DNA of 14,105 nt, taken from contig JAFVEW010000318.1 of assembly GCA_017475805.1 (NCBI GenBank), positions 1-14,105 of the forward strand, in the 5' to 3' direction. The notes under the pieces are model-generated. The model did not search any database. It was given only the letters and a program-made list of their open reading frames with translations, and was not told the DNA's origin. Both the position numbers and the translations under genes were made by a program. Origin of the DNA: Synergistaceae bacterium (GTDB lineage Bacteria > Synergistota > Synergistia > Synergistales > Aminobacteriaceae). The stretch's first letter is position 1; each line of letters begins with the position of its first letter. Shown here piece by piece: positions 1 through 5,948 of this stretch.

Positions 1-9
1 AAACGACTG

Positions 10-268
10 TTAATCTCGCTGTTTTATCACAAGGGCCTCATACATACTCATTAACTCGCTCACGATTTCTTCTTCTTGAAATATTTTTCTTCCAGCTGTA
101 AGCCGCTACCACTGCCGCGTCGTTTTCTTTATGAGTCTTGCGAAGTTCAGGAATCATAAAATCATCACTTGGTAATTCTACCTTGCATACGTCGTGAAGC
201 AGAGCGAGCCAAAATTTCTGAGTGTCGCCTTTACCTTGCCAGCGTTGTATAAAGTTTTTTATCTTAGT
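10..268 (-). pseudogene. Remnant of a class I SAM-dependent DNA methyltransferase (MmeI/type IIG-like), deleted and frameshifted
   Basis: No intact gene lies here, but one minus-strand frame reads through a segment (about 256 to 188, with NFIQRWQGKGDTQKFW and LLHDV) that resembles the N-terminus of large class I DNA methyltransferases of restriction systems. It is followed at once by a segment (about 157 to 94, PELRKTHKENDAAVVAAYSW) that resembles the extreme C-terminus of the same family. The whole catalytic and target-recognition middle would be missing. The frame then hits TGA at 40-38. Removing one base from the A5 run (T5 at 84-88 on the plus strand) restores EEEIVSELMSMYEALVIKQRD and a TAA at 12-10, matching the usual end of such proteins. 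No start codon is visible; a stop lies upstream at 283-281. Family assignment is from memory of motifs, not a search. It follows ecfT in the same direction, where housekeeping genes such as truA often sit. Confidence 0.55.
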
Positions 269-275
269 TCCTAAA

Positions 276-1043
276 TTAAATTATAAAGAATATTCCCGCA
301 GCAAATACTGAAATTATCACAGCCGCAGTATCTTTCAAGTTCCATACTAAAGGTTTTCGCCTTGTTCGTCCTTCGCCGCCGTCATAGCCGCGTGCTTCCA
401 TTGCTATTGCTATCTCGTCAGCTCTGCGGAAAATTATTATAAACAAAGGAATTAAAACAGGAATGAACGCCATAACTCTTTGAAATAAATTTCCTTGATC
501 AAGCCTTGCTCCGCGTGATAGCTGAGCTCTCATAATTTTATCCGTCTCTTGCATTAACAAAGGAATAAATCTTAAGGCCATGCCTATCATCATTGAACAT
601 TCATGAGCAGGAAAGCCGATTTTCGCAAAAGGTCTCAGCAGAGCGTCCAAGCCGTCAGCAAGTTCAAGCGGCGCAGTCGTCAAAGGTAGCATTATAGCGA
701 ACAGCATCAAGACTATAAGCCTAATCGACGTGAAAAAAGCTCTATATATTCCATTTGAGATATTATTGGAGAAATAAGCAGCGATTAAATTAAAAATGAA
801 CGTGAAAGCCACTAAAAAAAATACAGGCCGCGCCGATTTTAACAAAGTCCGCCACGAAATTTTTGACGCATTGACGACAAGAGCAAGTGAAAAAATCCAA
901 AATGAAATCTGAAAAAAGTTTTTCGCCGGAAAAATCGCCGTGATTATAAAAATCAGCGAAAATAATTTTGCTCGCGGGTCAAGTTTATGAATAATAGACC
1001 CTGTAGGAACATATTGACCTAAATTTATATTTGAGAGAAACAT
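276..1043 (-). CDS. ecfT: Energy-coupling factor transporter transmembrane protein EcfT
   Basis: This 255-residue protein is the membrane scaffold (T component) of an ECF transporter. It couples ATP hydrolysis by EcfA to substrate uptake by a separate S component, such as a vitamin binder, which is not encoded in this window. Hydrophobic segments lie near residues 26-60, 72-92, 104-124, 190-206 and 236-255. The two cytoplasmic Ala-Arg-Gly type coupling motifs that contact the ATPases are visible as AQLSRG (173-178) and ARG (217-219), separated by a hydrophobic segment as in the family. Length is normal. The ATG start has an AGGAA-type ribosome site upstream and overlaps the end of ecfA by 19 nt, so the two are probably translationally coupled. 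It is the last intact gene of the operon in this window. Confidence 0.93.
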   Translation of the reverse strand: MFLSNINLGQYVPTGSIIHKLDPRAKLFSLIFIITAIFPAKNFFQISFWIFSLALVVNASKISWRTLLKSARPVFFLVAFTFIFNLIAAYFSNNISNGIYRAFFTSIRLIVLMLFAIMLPLTTAPLELADGLDALLRPFAKIGFPAHECSMMIGMALRFIPLLMQETDKIMRAQLSRGARLDQGNLFQRVMAFIPVLIPLFIIIFRRADEIAIAMEARGYDGGEGRTRRKPLVWNLKDTAAVIISVFAAGIFFII

Positions 1044-2740
1044 TTTATAAATTCCTGATAATCGTAAATTAAAGGAAAGTTTTTATTTACTTTGCGAATT
1101 TCCGCCGAAGCTCTCAGAACGTCAGGCCAAGCCTCAGGTTCAAGAACTTCCATAATTTTTTCGATGACTTCGTTAGGATCGCCTGCGCTGATTGCTCCGC
1201 CGTCGCGCAAAAATAAAATTCTGTCGCTGAACTTCAAAGCCGTATCTAAATCGTGAGTTATAGTGATTATCGTTGTCCCTAAATCTCGCAAATGTCCAAG
1301 CATAGCTAAAATTTTTTTCTGATAAGAGGCGTCAAGACCCGCCAAAGGTTCATCAAGAACGACGCATTCAGGCCGTGTGGCCAAGACCGAAGCAATAGCA
1401 ACTAAACGACGTTCGCCGCCGGATAAAGCTAAAGGATTACGTTCTAAAAATTTCTTATCAAGTCCGACACATTCAAGGCCGTACAAAATCGAGTCCTCTA
1501 ATTTTGAATTTTTTAAGCCTGCGTTTTTAGGAGCAAATGCTAATTCTTCTTTGACGGTCGGCGAAAATAATTGATCTTCAGGATGTTGAAAAACAAGTCC
1601 GACGCGTTGTCTTAATTCGTGAACTTCCTCGCCTTTCTGTGGAAGATTTTTAGAATCAAAAAAAATTTCGCCGCTTTGAATTTTATATAAAGCGTTTAAG
1701 TGTTGAACAAACGTTGATTTTCCGCTCCCTGTCTGACCGATTATAGAGAGCCATTGCCCTGAAAAAATTTCAGCATCGAGATTTTTTAGAGCAAAATTTT
1801 TATCGTCATATTTGAACGAAAGATTTTTTATATTGAATTTAGTTTCGTGATTTTCAATTTTGCTTTTTTTATTCAATTTTTCTAAATTAACGGCGATATT
1901 TGCTAAATCGTCAGGAAAATTAATCTTTTTATCAGCAAAAAATTTTTTAATCTTAAATTCGTCAGGAAGTTCAAAACCTAATTCTTCAGCCTTGTTCCAA
2001 AATTCATTAATTAATCCTTGCCAAATAATTTCGCCTTTCGACAAGACTAAAACGCGATCGAAATCATCAAAATTTTCAGCCTCTATCTGATGAGTAATCT
2101 GTAAAATCGTCATGCCGGAAGCGTGAATTTTTTTCAAAATTTTTTCGACATTCAGACGTCCTTTAGGGTCAAGCATTGCTGTAGGTTCGTCAAGAATTAA
2201 ACACTCGACATTTGCCGCCAATGCTCCTGCAAGAGCTACTCTCTGTTTTCCGCCCCCCGATAATGCCGCGACCGACGAATTTTTTTTGTGAAGCAAGTTA
2301 GCTTCTTCGAGTGCTTTATCAACTCTAAGCTGGATTTCATCCGAAGGCAAGCCCTGATTTTCTAGAGCAAAGGCTATGTCATCTTCGACCATTGCCGCGA
2401 CAATTTGATTTTCAGGGTCTTGAAAGACCATTCCGATTTTTGAGCGCAAGTCTCGAAATTCCATTTTTCTAATATCAACGCCTTCGATTAAGCAAGAGCC
2501 TTCGTCAGGTTCTAAGAGGCCGCCTAAAATTTTTGTTAGCGTTGATTTCCCTGAGCCGTTATGTCCGAGAATTGCTATTCGTTCACCTTTGTTTACAAAA
2601 AAAGAGACGGATTTTAACGTCCGTCCCGTAATTTTTTCGTCATAAGAGAACGAAACAGACCGCACTTCTAAAAACGGCTGATTATTTCTGTTCTGCTTCT
2701 GTCGTTGTTGCTGCTGGTTGTTCACGGTTAACAAGTTCAA
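1025..2740 (-). CDS. ecfA: Fused double ATPase of an ECF transporter (EcfA1-EcfA2 in one chain)
   Basis: The 571-codon frame encodes two complete ABC ATPase domains that in most firmicutes are separate genes (ecfA1, ecfA2). The first has Walker A GHNGSGKS (59-66), Q-loop Q107, signature LSGGGKQ (160-166), Walker B ending at E185 and switch H217. The second has GQTGSGKS (335-342), Q385, LSGGERR (439-445), E464 and H496. A lysine-rich linker of about 50 residues (250-300) joins them. All catalytic residues are present in both halves; the first signature has G where Q is usual. Together with EcfT, overlapped by 19 nt, it would power vitamin or metal-cofactor uptake. The start is uncertain: the frame opens with TTG at 2740, with further TTG (2734) and GTG (2725, 2665) options and no clear ribosome site. 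The ABC fold begins near residue 23, after a Q/N-rich leader that overlaps the rplQ 3' end by 59 nt. Confidence 0.9.
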   Translation of the reverse strand: MNLLTVNNQQQQRQKQNRNNQPFLEVRSVSFSYDEKITGRTLKSVSFFVNKGERIAILGHNGSGKSTLTKILGGLLEPDEGSCLIEGVDIRKMEFRDLRSKIGMVFQDPENQIVAAMVEDDIAFALENQGLPSDEIQLRVDKALEEANLLHKKNSSVAALSGGGKQRVALAGALAANVECLILDEPTAMLDPKGRLNVEKILKKIHASGMTILQITHQIEAENFDDFDRVLVLSKGEIIWQGLINEFWNKAEELGFELPDEFKIKKFFADKKINFPDDLANIAVNLEKLNKKSKIENHETKFNIKNLSFKYDDKNFALKNLDAEIFSGQWLSIIGQTGSGKSTFVQHLNALYKIQSGEIFFDSKNLPQKGEEVHELRQRVGLVFQHPEDQLFSPTVKEELAFAPKNAGLKNSKLEDSILYGLECVGLDKKFLERNPLALSGGERRLVAIASVLATRPECVVLDEPLAGLDASYQKKILAMLGHLRDLGTTIITITHDLDTALKFSDRILFLRDGGAISAGDPNEVIEKIMEVLEPEAWPDVLRASAEIRKVNKNFPLIYDYQEFIKCFSQI

Positions 2741-3080
2741 TCACTGCCATAGGTGAGCCGTCGCCTTTGCGTGCGCCGAGCTTAACAATTCTCGTATAGC
2801 CGCCCTTATCGAAAGATTTATATTTCGGGGCGATTTCAGCAAATAATTTCGTTGCTGCTTCTTTATGGGGCATTTTCGAGAACACTACGCGAATATCATG
2901 GACGCTTCCGCCTTTTGCGCGTGTGATTAATTTTTCAGCTACGCGGCGAAGTTCTTTAGCGCGTGTTACGGTCGTTGTGATGCTGCCGTTAAGAAATAAG
3001 CTTGCGGCCATGTTACCGAGCATTAATTTTCTATGGCTGCCGTAACGTCCGAGTGTTCTGTGGTCAACATGATGTCTCAA
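2682..3080 (-). CDS. rplQ: 50S ribosomal protein L17
   Basis: Large-subunit protein L17, which lies near the peptide exit region of the 50S particle. The 132-residue product has the family opening MRHHVDHRTLGRYGSHRK and the conserved body with TRAKELRRVAEKLIT, followed by VVFSKMPHKEAATKLF and an ending around GDGSPMAVIELVNR. A short polar tail of about 14 residues follows. The start codon is TTG, not ATG. It is chosen because it gives the normal L17 N-terminus and sits 11 nt after a strong AGGAGGT site (3097-3091). The gene follows rpoA by 24 nt, the usual alpha-operon order, and its last 59 nt are also read in another frame by the ecfA leader if the longest ecfA start is used. Confidence 0.97.
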   Translation of the reverse strand: MRHHVDHRTLGRYGSHRKLMLGNMAASLFLNGSITTTVTRAKELRRVAEKLITRAKGGSVHDIRVVFSKMPHKEAATKLFAEIAPKYKSFDKGGYTRIVKLGARKGDGSPMAVIELVNREQPAATTTEAEQK

Positions 3081-3104
3081 TTAAAATTGCACCTCCTGTT
3101 CGAG

Positions 3105-4463
3105 TTATTTTTCGTCTTCGTCTTTTGCTATCGGCTCTTCTGCCTTAGCTTTTTTCGTTGTCTTCTTAGGCTTTTTAGCTTTTTCAGCCTGCTCTGTTTC
3201 TACTGTTTCAGGCTTTTTGTCTTCTTCAGCTGCTTTCTTAGCCTTAGAAGCTGTCTTCTTCGGCTTGGCTTTTTCAGCTTTTTCAACGGGCGCGGCCTGT
3301 TCTTCAGCTACTTTTGCTTTCTTAGTTGATTTCTTAGGTTTAGACTCCGGCTCTCCTGATTTAGCTTGAGCTTCGCCTGCGGCTTCTTCGGCATTTTCTG
3401 TAATGTCTTCGTTCTCATCATCGTCTTCTTCAGAAGAAAAATCTCCGAGAACTTCATCATCAGGATACATTGACACTGTACTGAGCTGTAAACCTAACTC
3501 TTCGAGTTTATTCTCGATTTCGACGAGTGATTTCTTTCCTAAATTGCGAATTTTAAGAAGATCATCGTGCGATCTCTGCAGTAAATCATCAATATATTCA
3601 ATGCCGACTCGCAATAAACAATTTTCGCTTCTGAGAGAAAGTTCGAGCTCATGTATTGAACGTCGCGGCGGTTCTACAGCTGCTACAACAGGCTTTGGCT
3701 CAACTGGCGGCAGCACAGACGTTTCTCCAACATTAGAAATTTTATCTACTATATGAGCGAAACAATCTCTCGCGATCCCTGAAGCCTGCTTTACAGCATC
3801 TTCCGGCGAAATTGCCCCGTTAGTCCAAACTTCGAGAACAAGACGTTCAAAGTCAATGCTCTGACCGACACGTGCCGGCTCTATACGATAATTGACGCGC
3901 TTTACGGGTGAAAATATTGCGTCCGTCAAAAGAGCATCAACCGGCAAATGAGAAGGTCTTTCACGTTCTGCTGACAGATAGCCTACACCAGGCTCAACAT
4001 AAATTTCCATCACTAAATGAGCGTTCGGTTCCAGCGTACAGAGAACGGAATTACCGCAAAATTCAAAATCGTTGTCCCATGGCAAGTCCTTCGCCGTTAT
4101 AACTCCTGGATTTTCCTCGCGCGTAAAGAAACCTTTAGGCAGTTCGTCAGAGTCAAGCGTAATAACCTTATAACCTTCAGGTTTAAGCTGAGGTTTTTCA
4201 GTTTTTGCCTTGATCGGAATATGCTTCAGGTTCATCAGGATTTCAATGACATCCTCGCGGACGCCCGGAACTGTGCTGAACTCATGAAGCACTCCGTCAA
4301 TTCTCACGGCCGTAACGGCAACGCCTTTAATCGATGAAAGAAGCAAACGTCTTAACGCATTGCCTAAAGTATCGCCATAGCCTCTTTCTAAGGGCTCAAC
4401 ATATAAACAGCCGTAATCTTGAGTTGTTTTGTCGATATAAACCTTAAAATTGGTGTTCTCCAA
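3105..4463 (-). CDS. rpoA: DNA-directed RNA polymerase subunit alpha with an unusually long charged C-terminal tail
   Basis: Alpha subunit of RNA polymerase; its dimer nucleates core assembly and its C-terminal domain binds upstream promoter DNA and activators. The N-terminal domain spans about 1-240, with the assembly motif ERGYGDTLGNALRRLLLSS (26-44). A proline-rich linker (about 248-267) leads to the C-terminal domain (269-330). Residues matching the E. coli DNA contacts are kept: R278, N281, C282, G309, K311, S312 and E315. The protein should end near residue 335. Instead about 118 residues follow: an acidic stretch (335-365) and then a Lys/Ala/Glu/Pro tail with three copies of a KPKK(S/T)-x2-KAK-type motif (375, 400, 431). 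At 452 residues it is roughly 100 longer than usual. The start is TTG, 10 nt after GGAG (4477-4474). It directly follows rpsK; rpsD is absent between them. Confidence 0.97.
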   Translation of the reverse strand: MENTNFKVYIDKTTQDYGCLYVEPLERGYGDTLGNALRRLLLSSIKGVAVTAVRIDGVLHEFSTVPGVREDVIEILMNLKHIPIKAKTEKPQLKPEGYKVITLDSDELPKGFFTREENPGVITAKDLPWDNDFEFCGNSVLCTLEPNAHLVMEIYVEPGVGYLSAERERPSHLPVDALLTDAIFSPVKRVNYRIEPARVGQSIDFERLVLEVWTNGAISPEDAVKQASGIARDCFAHIVDKISNVGETSVLPPVEPKPVVAAVEPPRRSIHELELSLRSENCLLRVGIEYIDDLLQRSHDDLLKIRNLGKKSLVEIENKLEELGLQLSTVSMYPDDEVLGDFSSEEDDDENEDITENAEEAAGEAQAKSGEPESKPKKSTKKAKVAEEQAAPVEKAEKAKPKKTASKAKKAAEEDKKPETVETEQAEKAKKPKKTTKKAKAEEPIAKDEDEK

Positions 4464-4486
4464 ATTCCAAAATCTCCATTTAGAAT

Positions 4487-4885
4487 TTAGACACGACGCC
4501 TCTTCGGTGGTCTGCAGCCGTTGTGAGGAATGGGCGTAGCGTCTTTGATTAAGTTCACCTGAAGCCCTGCGGCCTGCAACGATCTTATAGCACTTTCACG
4601 GCCGGGTCCCGGACCTTTGACGATGACGTCAATTTCCTGCATACCCTGATCCTGAGCTGCTTTCGCTACCTGAGATGCTGCTGTCTGAGCTGCGAAAGGT
4701 GTTGATTTTCTCGCGCCTTTGAAGCCGACGTTTCCGCCGCTTGCCCAAGTGATGATGTTTCCGGCTTTGTCGCTGATGCACATAATCGTGTTGTTAAACG
4801 TTGAGAAAATGTGCGCCACTCCATAGTTTATGTTTTTCTTGTCGCGCCTTTTGCCTTTGCGGGCCTGCGCTGTTCTCTTTGCCAA
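4487..4885 (-). CDS. rpsK: 30S ribosomal protein S11
   Basis: Small-subunit platform protein S11, which helps shape the mRNA exit and E-site region. The 132-residue product carries the family landmarks [17 protein letters not shown], then [20 protein letters not shown] (48-67), [13 protein letters not shown] and the basic end [13 protein letters not shown]. The initiation codon is TTG, with AAGGAGG (4902-4896) 10 nt upstream, and gives the normal N-terminus. It lies about 50 nt downstream of rpsM, one of the wider gaps in the cluster, and 23 nt before rpoA. Confidence 0.97.
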   Translation of the reverse strand: MAKRTAQARKGKRRDKKNINYGVAHIFSTFNNTIMCISDKAGNIITWASGGNVGFKGARKSTPFAAQTAASQVAKAAQDQGMQEIDVIVKGPGPGRESAIRSLQAAGLQVNLIKDATPIPHNGCRPPKRRRV

Positions 4886-4902
4886 GTTTAATTTACCTCC
4901 TT
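4886..4902 (-). promoter_or_regulatory. Strong Shine-Dalgarno that fixes the TTG start of rpsK
   Basis: AAGGAGG at 4902-4896 is followed by a 10-nt spacer and then TTG at 4885. No ATG or GTG in the rpsK frame sits at a comparable distance, so this site supports TTG as the true initiator. Confidence 0.8.
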
Positions 4903-4935
4903 AACTTAGGACTTACGCCGCAATCTTAATTTTTT

Positions 4936-5313
4936 TTACTTCGTTGCGACTTTCTTATTAGCGACTGTTCTTCTCGGACCTTTGCGGGTTCTTGCGTTGG
5001 TCTTTGTTCTCTGACCTCTGACAGGAAGTCCGAGCCTGTGACGCTGGCCGCGATAGCAGCCGATGTCGATAAGACGTTTAATATTCATAGAAATTTCGCG
5101 TCTTAAATCGCCTTCGACCTTGTAATTATCTTCGATTTCACGGCGAAGTTTCTGAGTGTCAGCCTCGTCTAAGTCTTTAACTCTAATATCAGGATTAACG
5201 CCTGTTGCAGCTAAAATTTTCTGCGCAGTTTTAAGGCCGATCCCGAAAATATACGTCAAGCCGATTTCAATTCTCTTTTCTCTCGGCAAGTCAACTCCTG
5301 CAATACGTGCCAT
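4936..5313 (-). CDS. rpsM: 30S ribosomal protein S13
   Basis: Small-subunit head protein S13, which contacts the P-site tRNA through its basic C-terminal tail and forms inter-subunit bridges. The 125-residue product opens with the typical [22 protein letters not shown], has the helix-hairpin-helix [12 protein letters not shown] (23-34), and continues to [19 protein letters not shown]. The C-terminal tail is rich in Lys and Arg, ending near VANKKVATK. The ATG start is 10 nt after an AGGAGG site that lies inside the last codons of rpmJ, so its translation is tied to that gene. Confidence 0.98.
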   Translation of the reverse strand: MARIAGVDLPREKRIEIGLTYIFGIGLKTAQKILAATGVNPDIRVKDLDEADTQKLRREIEDNYKVEGDLRREISMNIKRLIDIGCYRGQRHRLGLPVRGQRTKTNARTRKGPRRTVANKKVATK

Positions 5314-5329
5314 TTAATTATTACCTCCT
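5314..5329 (-). promoter_or_regulatory. rpsM ribosome binding site embedded in the rpmJ 3' end
   Basis: AGGAGG at 5329-5324 encodes the last two arginine codons of rpmJ, immediately before its TAA, and lies 10 nt ahead of the rpsM ATG. Confidence 0.8.
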
Positions 5330-5446
5330 GACACCCTGACGCTGTTTATGTCGCGGGTTGCGGCTGCAAATAACACGCACAACTCCGTGACGGCGGATTA
5401 CTCTGCAATATTCACAGATAGGCTTTACTGAAGGCCCTACTTTCAT
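5321..5446 (-). CDS. rpmJ: 50S ribosomal protein L36, zinc type
   Basis: Small gene of 41 codons plus stop for L36, the smallest large-subunit protein. The product begins [19 protein letters not shown] and continues with a conserved PRHKQRQG region. Zinc ligands Cys11, Cys14, Cys27 and His33 are all present, so this is the zinc-binding form. Two oddities are visible: Gly4 where Arg is usual, and three extra residues (VRR) after the normal terminal RQG. The last two extra codons double as the ribosome binding site of rpsM. The ATG start is preceded by a GGTGGT site about 6 nt upstream and follows infA by 17 nt, the usual order. Confidence 0.95.
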   Translation of the reverse strand: MKVGPSVKPICEYCRVIRRHGVVRVICSRNPRHKQRQGVRR

Positions 5447-5463
5447 ATTAATACCACCTTAAA

Positions 5464-5691
5464 TTATTTGTAACGATAAATTATTCTTCCCCGAGTTAAA
5501 TCGTACGGAGAAATTTCCACTAACACTTTATCACCTGGTAAAATCCTGATGAAGTGCATTCTCATTTTGCCGCTGACGTGAGCCAAAACTCTATGCCCGT
5601 TTTCAAGTTCAACTCTGAACATCGCATCGGGCAACGGTTCTGAAATTACGCCCTTTACTTCGATTACGTCCTCTTTGCCGGAATTTGCCAT
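5464..5691 (-). CDS. infA: Translation initiation factor IF-1
   Basis: IF-1 occupies the ribosomal A site during initiation and assists IF-2 and IF-3. The 75-residue product is a single OB-fold with the family pattern [44 protein letters not shown] and a C-terminal [15 protein letters not shown]. Length is normal. Its ATG shares one base with the TAA stop of the KOW-protein gene (TAATG), a classic sign of translational coupling. Confidence 0.98.
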   Translation of the reverse strand: MANSGKEDVIEVKGVISEPLPDAMFRVELENGHRVLAHVSGKMRMHFIRILPGDKVLVEISPYDLTRGRIIYRYK

Positions 5692-5948
5692 TAATTCCCT
5701 ACGCTCCTAAAAAAATATCCCGCGTCAATGTCTTGACCTGCCTTTATAAAATCTATTAACTCTTCTGCGCGTCTTAACGTCGATTGCAAATGTTTAGGAT
5801 TTTTCTTTTTCGGCTTTGAAACATTAAACCTTTTCGGCCTGATTAAATTTATTCTGCCGTCAGCTTCAAAACCTGAGATAACATAAAAAATCCCTTTATC
5901 TTTGCCCTGCCTTGAGATAACTATTTGGCCTATCTGATACTCTGCCAC
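5691..5948 (-). CDS. Small KOW-domain, L14e-like RNA-binding protein
   Basis: An 85-residue basic protein with an N-terminal KOW-type segment ([20 protein letters not shown], residues 6-25), followed by a beta-rich stretch and a lysine-rich loop ([15 protein letters not shown], 41-55), then a helix. It resembles the small KOW proteins, sometimes compared with archaeal or eukaryotic L14e, found between map and infA in many clostridial genomes. The KOW fold and context suggest RNA or ribosome binding, but the function is not established to my knowledge. The start is GTG, about 11 nt after GGAG; the gene overlaps map by 19 nt and infA by 1 nt, so it is embedded in the translation operon. Confidence 0.85.
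   Translation of the reverse strand: MAEYQIGQIVISRQGKDKGIFYVISGFEADGRINLIRPKRFNVSKPKKKNPKHLQSTLRRAEELIDFIKAGQDIDAGYFFRSVGN

Noticed and set aside
178..211. ALLHDVCK segment resembling an HD-domain phosphohydrolase motif
   Set aside because: A single short HD-like match. The flanking segments on both sides fit the ends of a DNA methyltransferase better, and no other HD motif is present.
3033..3329. Plus-strand frame rich in Phe, Leu, Cys and Ser, resembling a membrane protein
   Set aside because: It is the complement of the lysine- and glutamate-rich RpoA tail, which by itself creates Phe- and Leu-rich codons; there is no independent support.
4903..4937. A-rich stretch after rpsM considered as a terminator
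   Set aside because: On the coding strand it is a run of A, not U, and no GC-rich hairpin precedes it, so it is not an intrinsic terminator.
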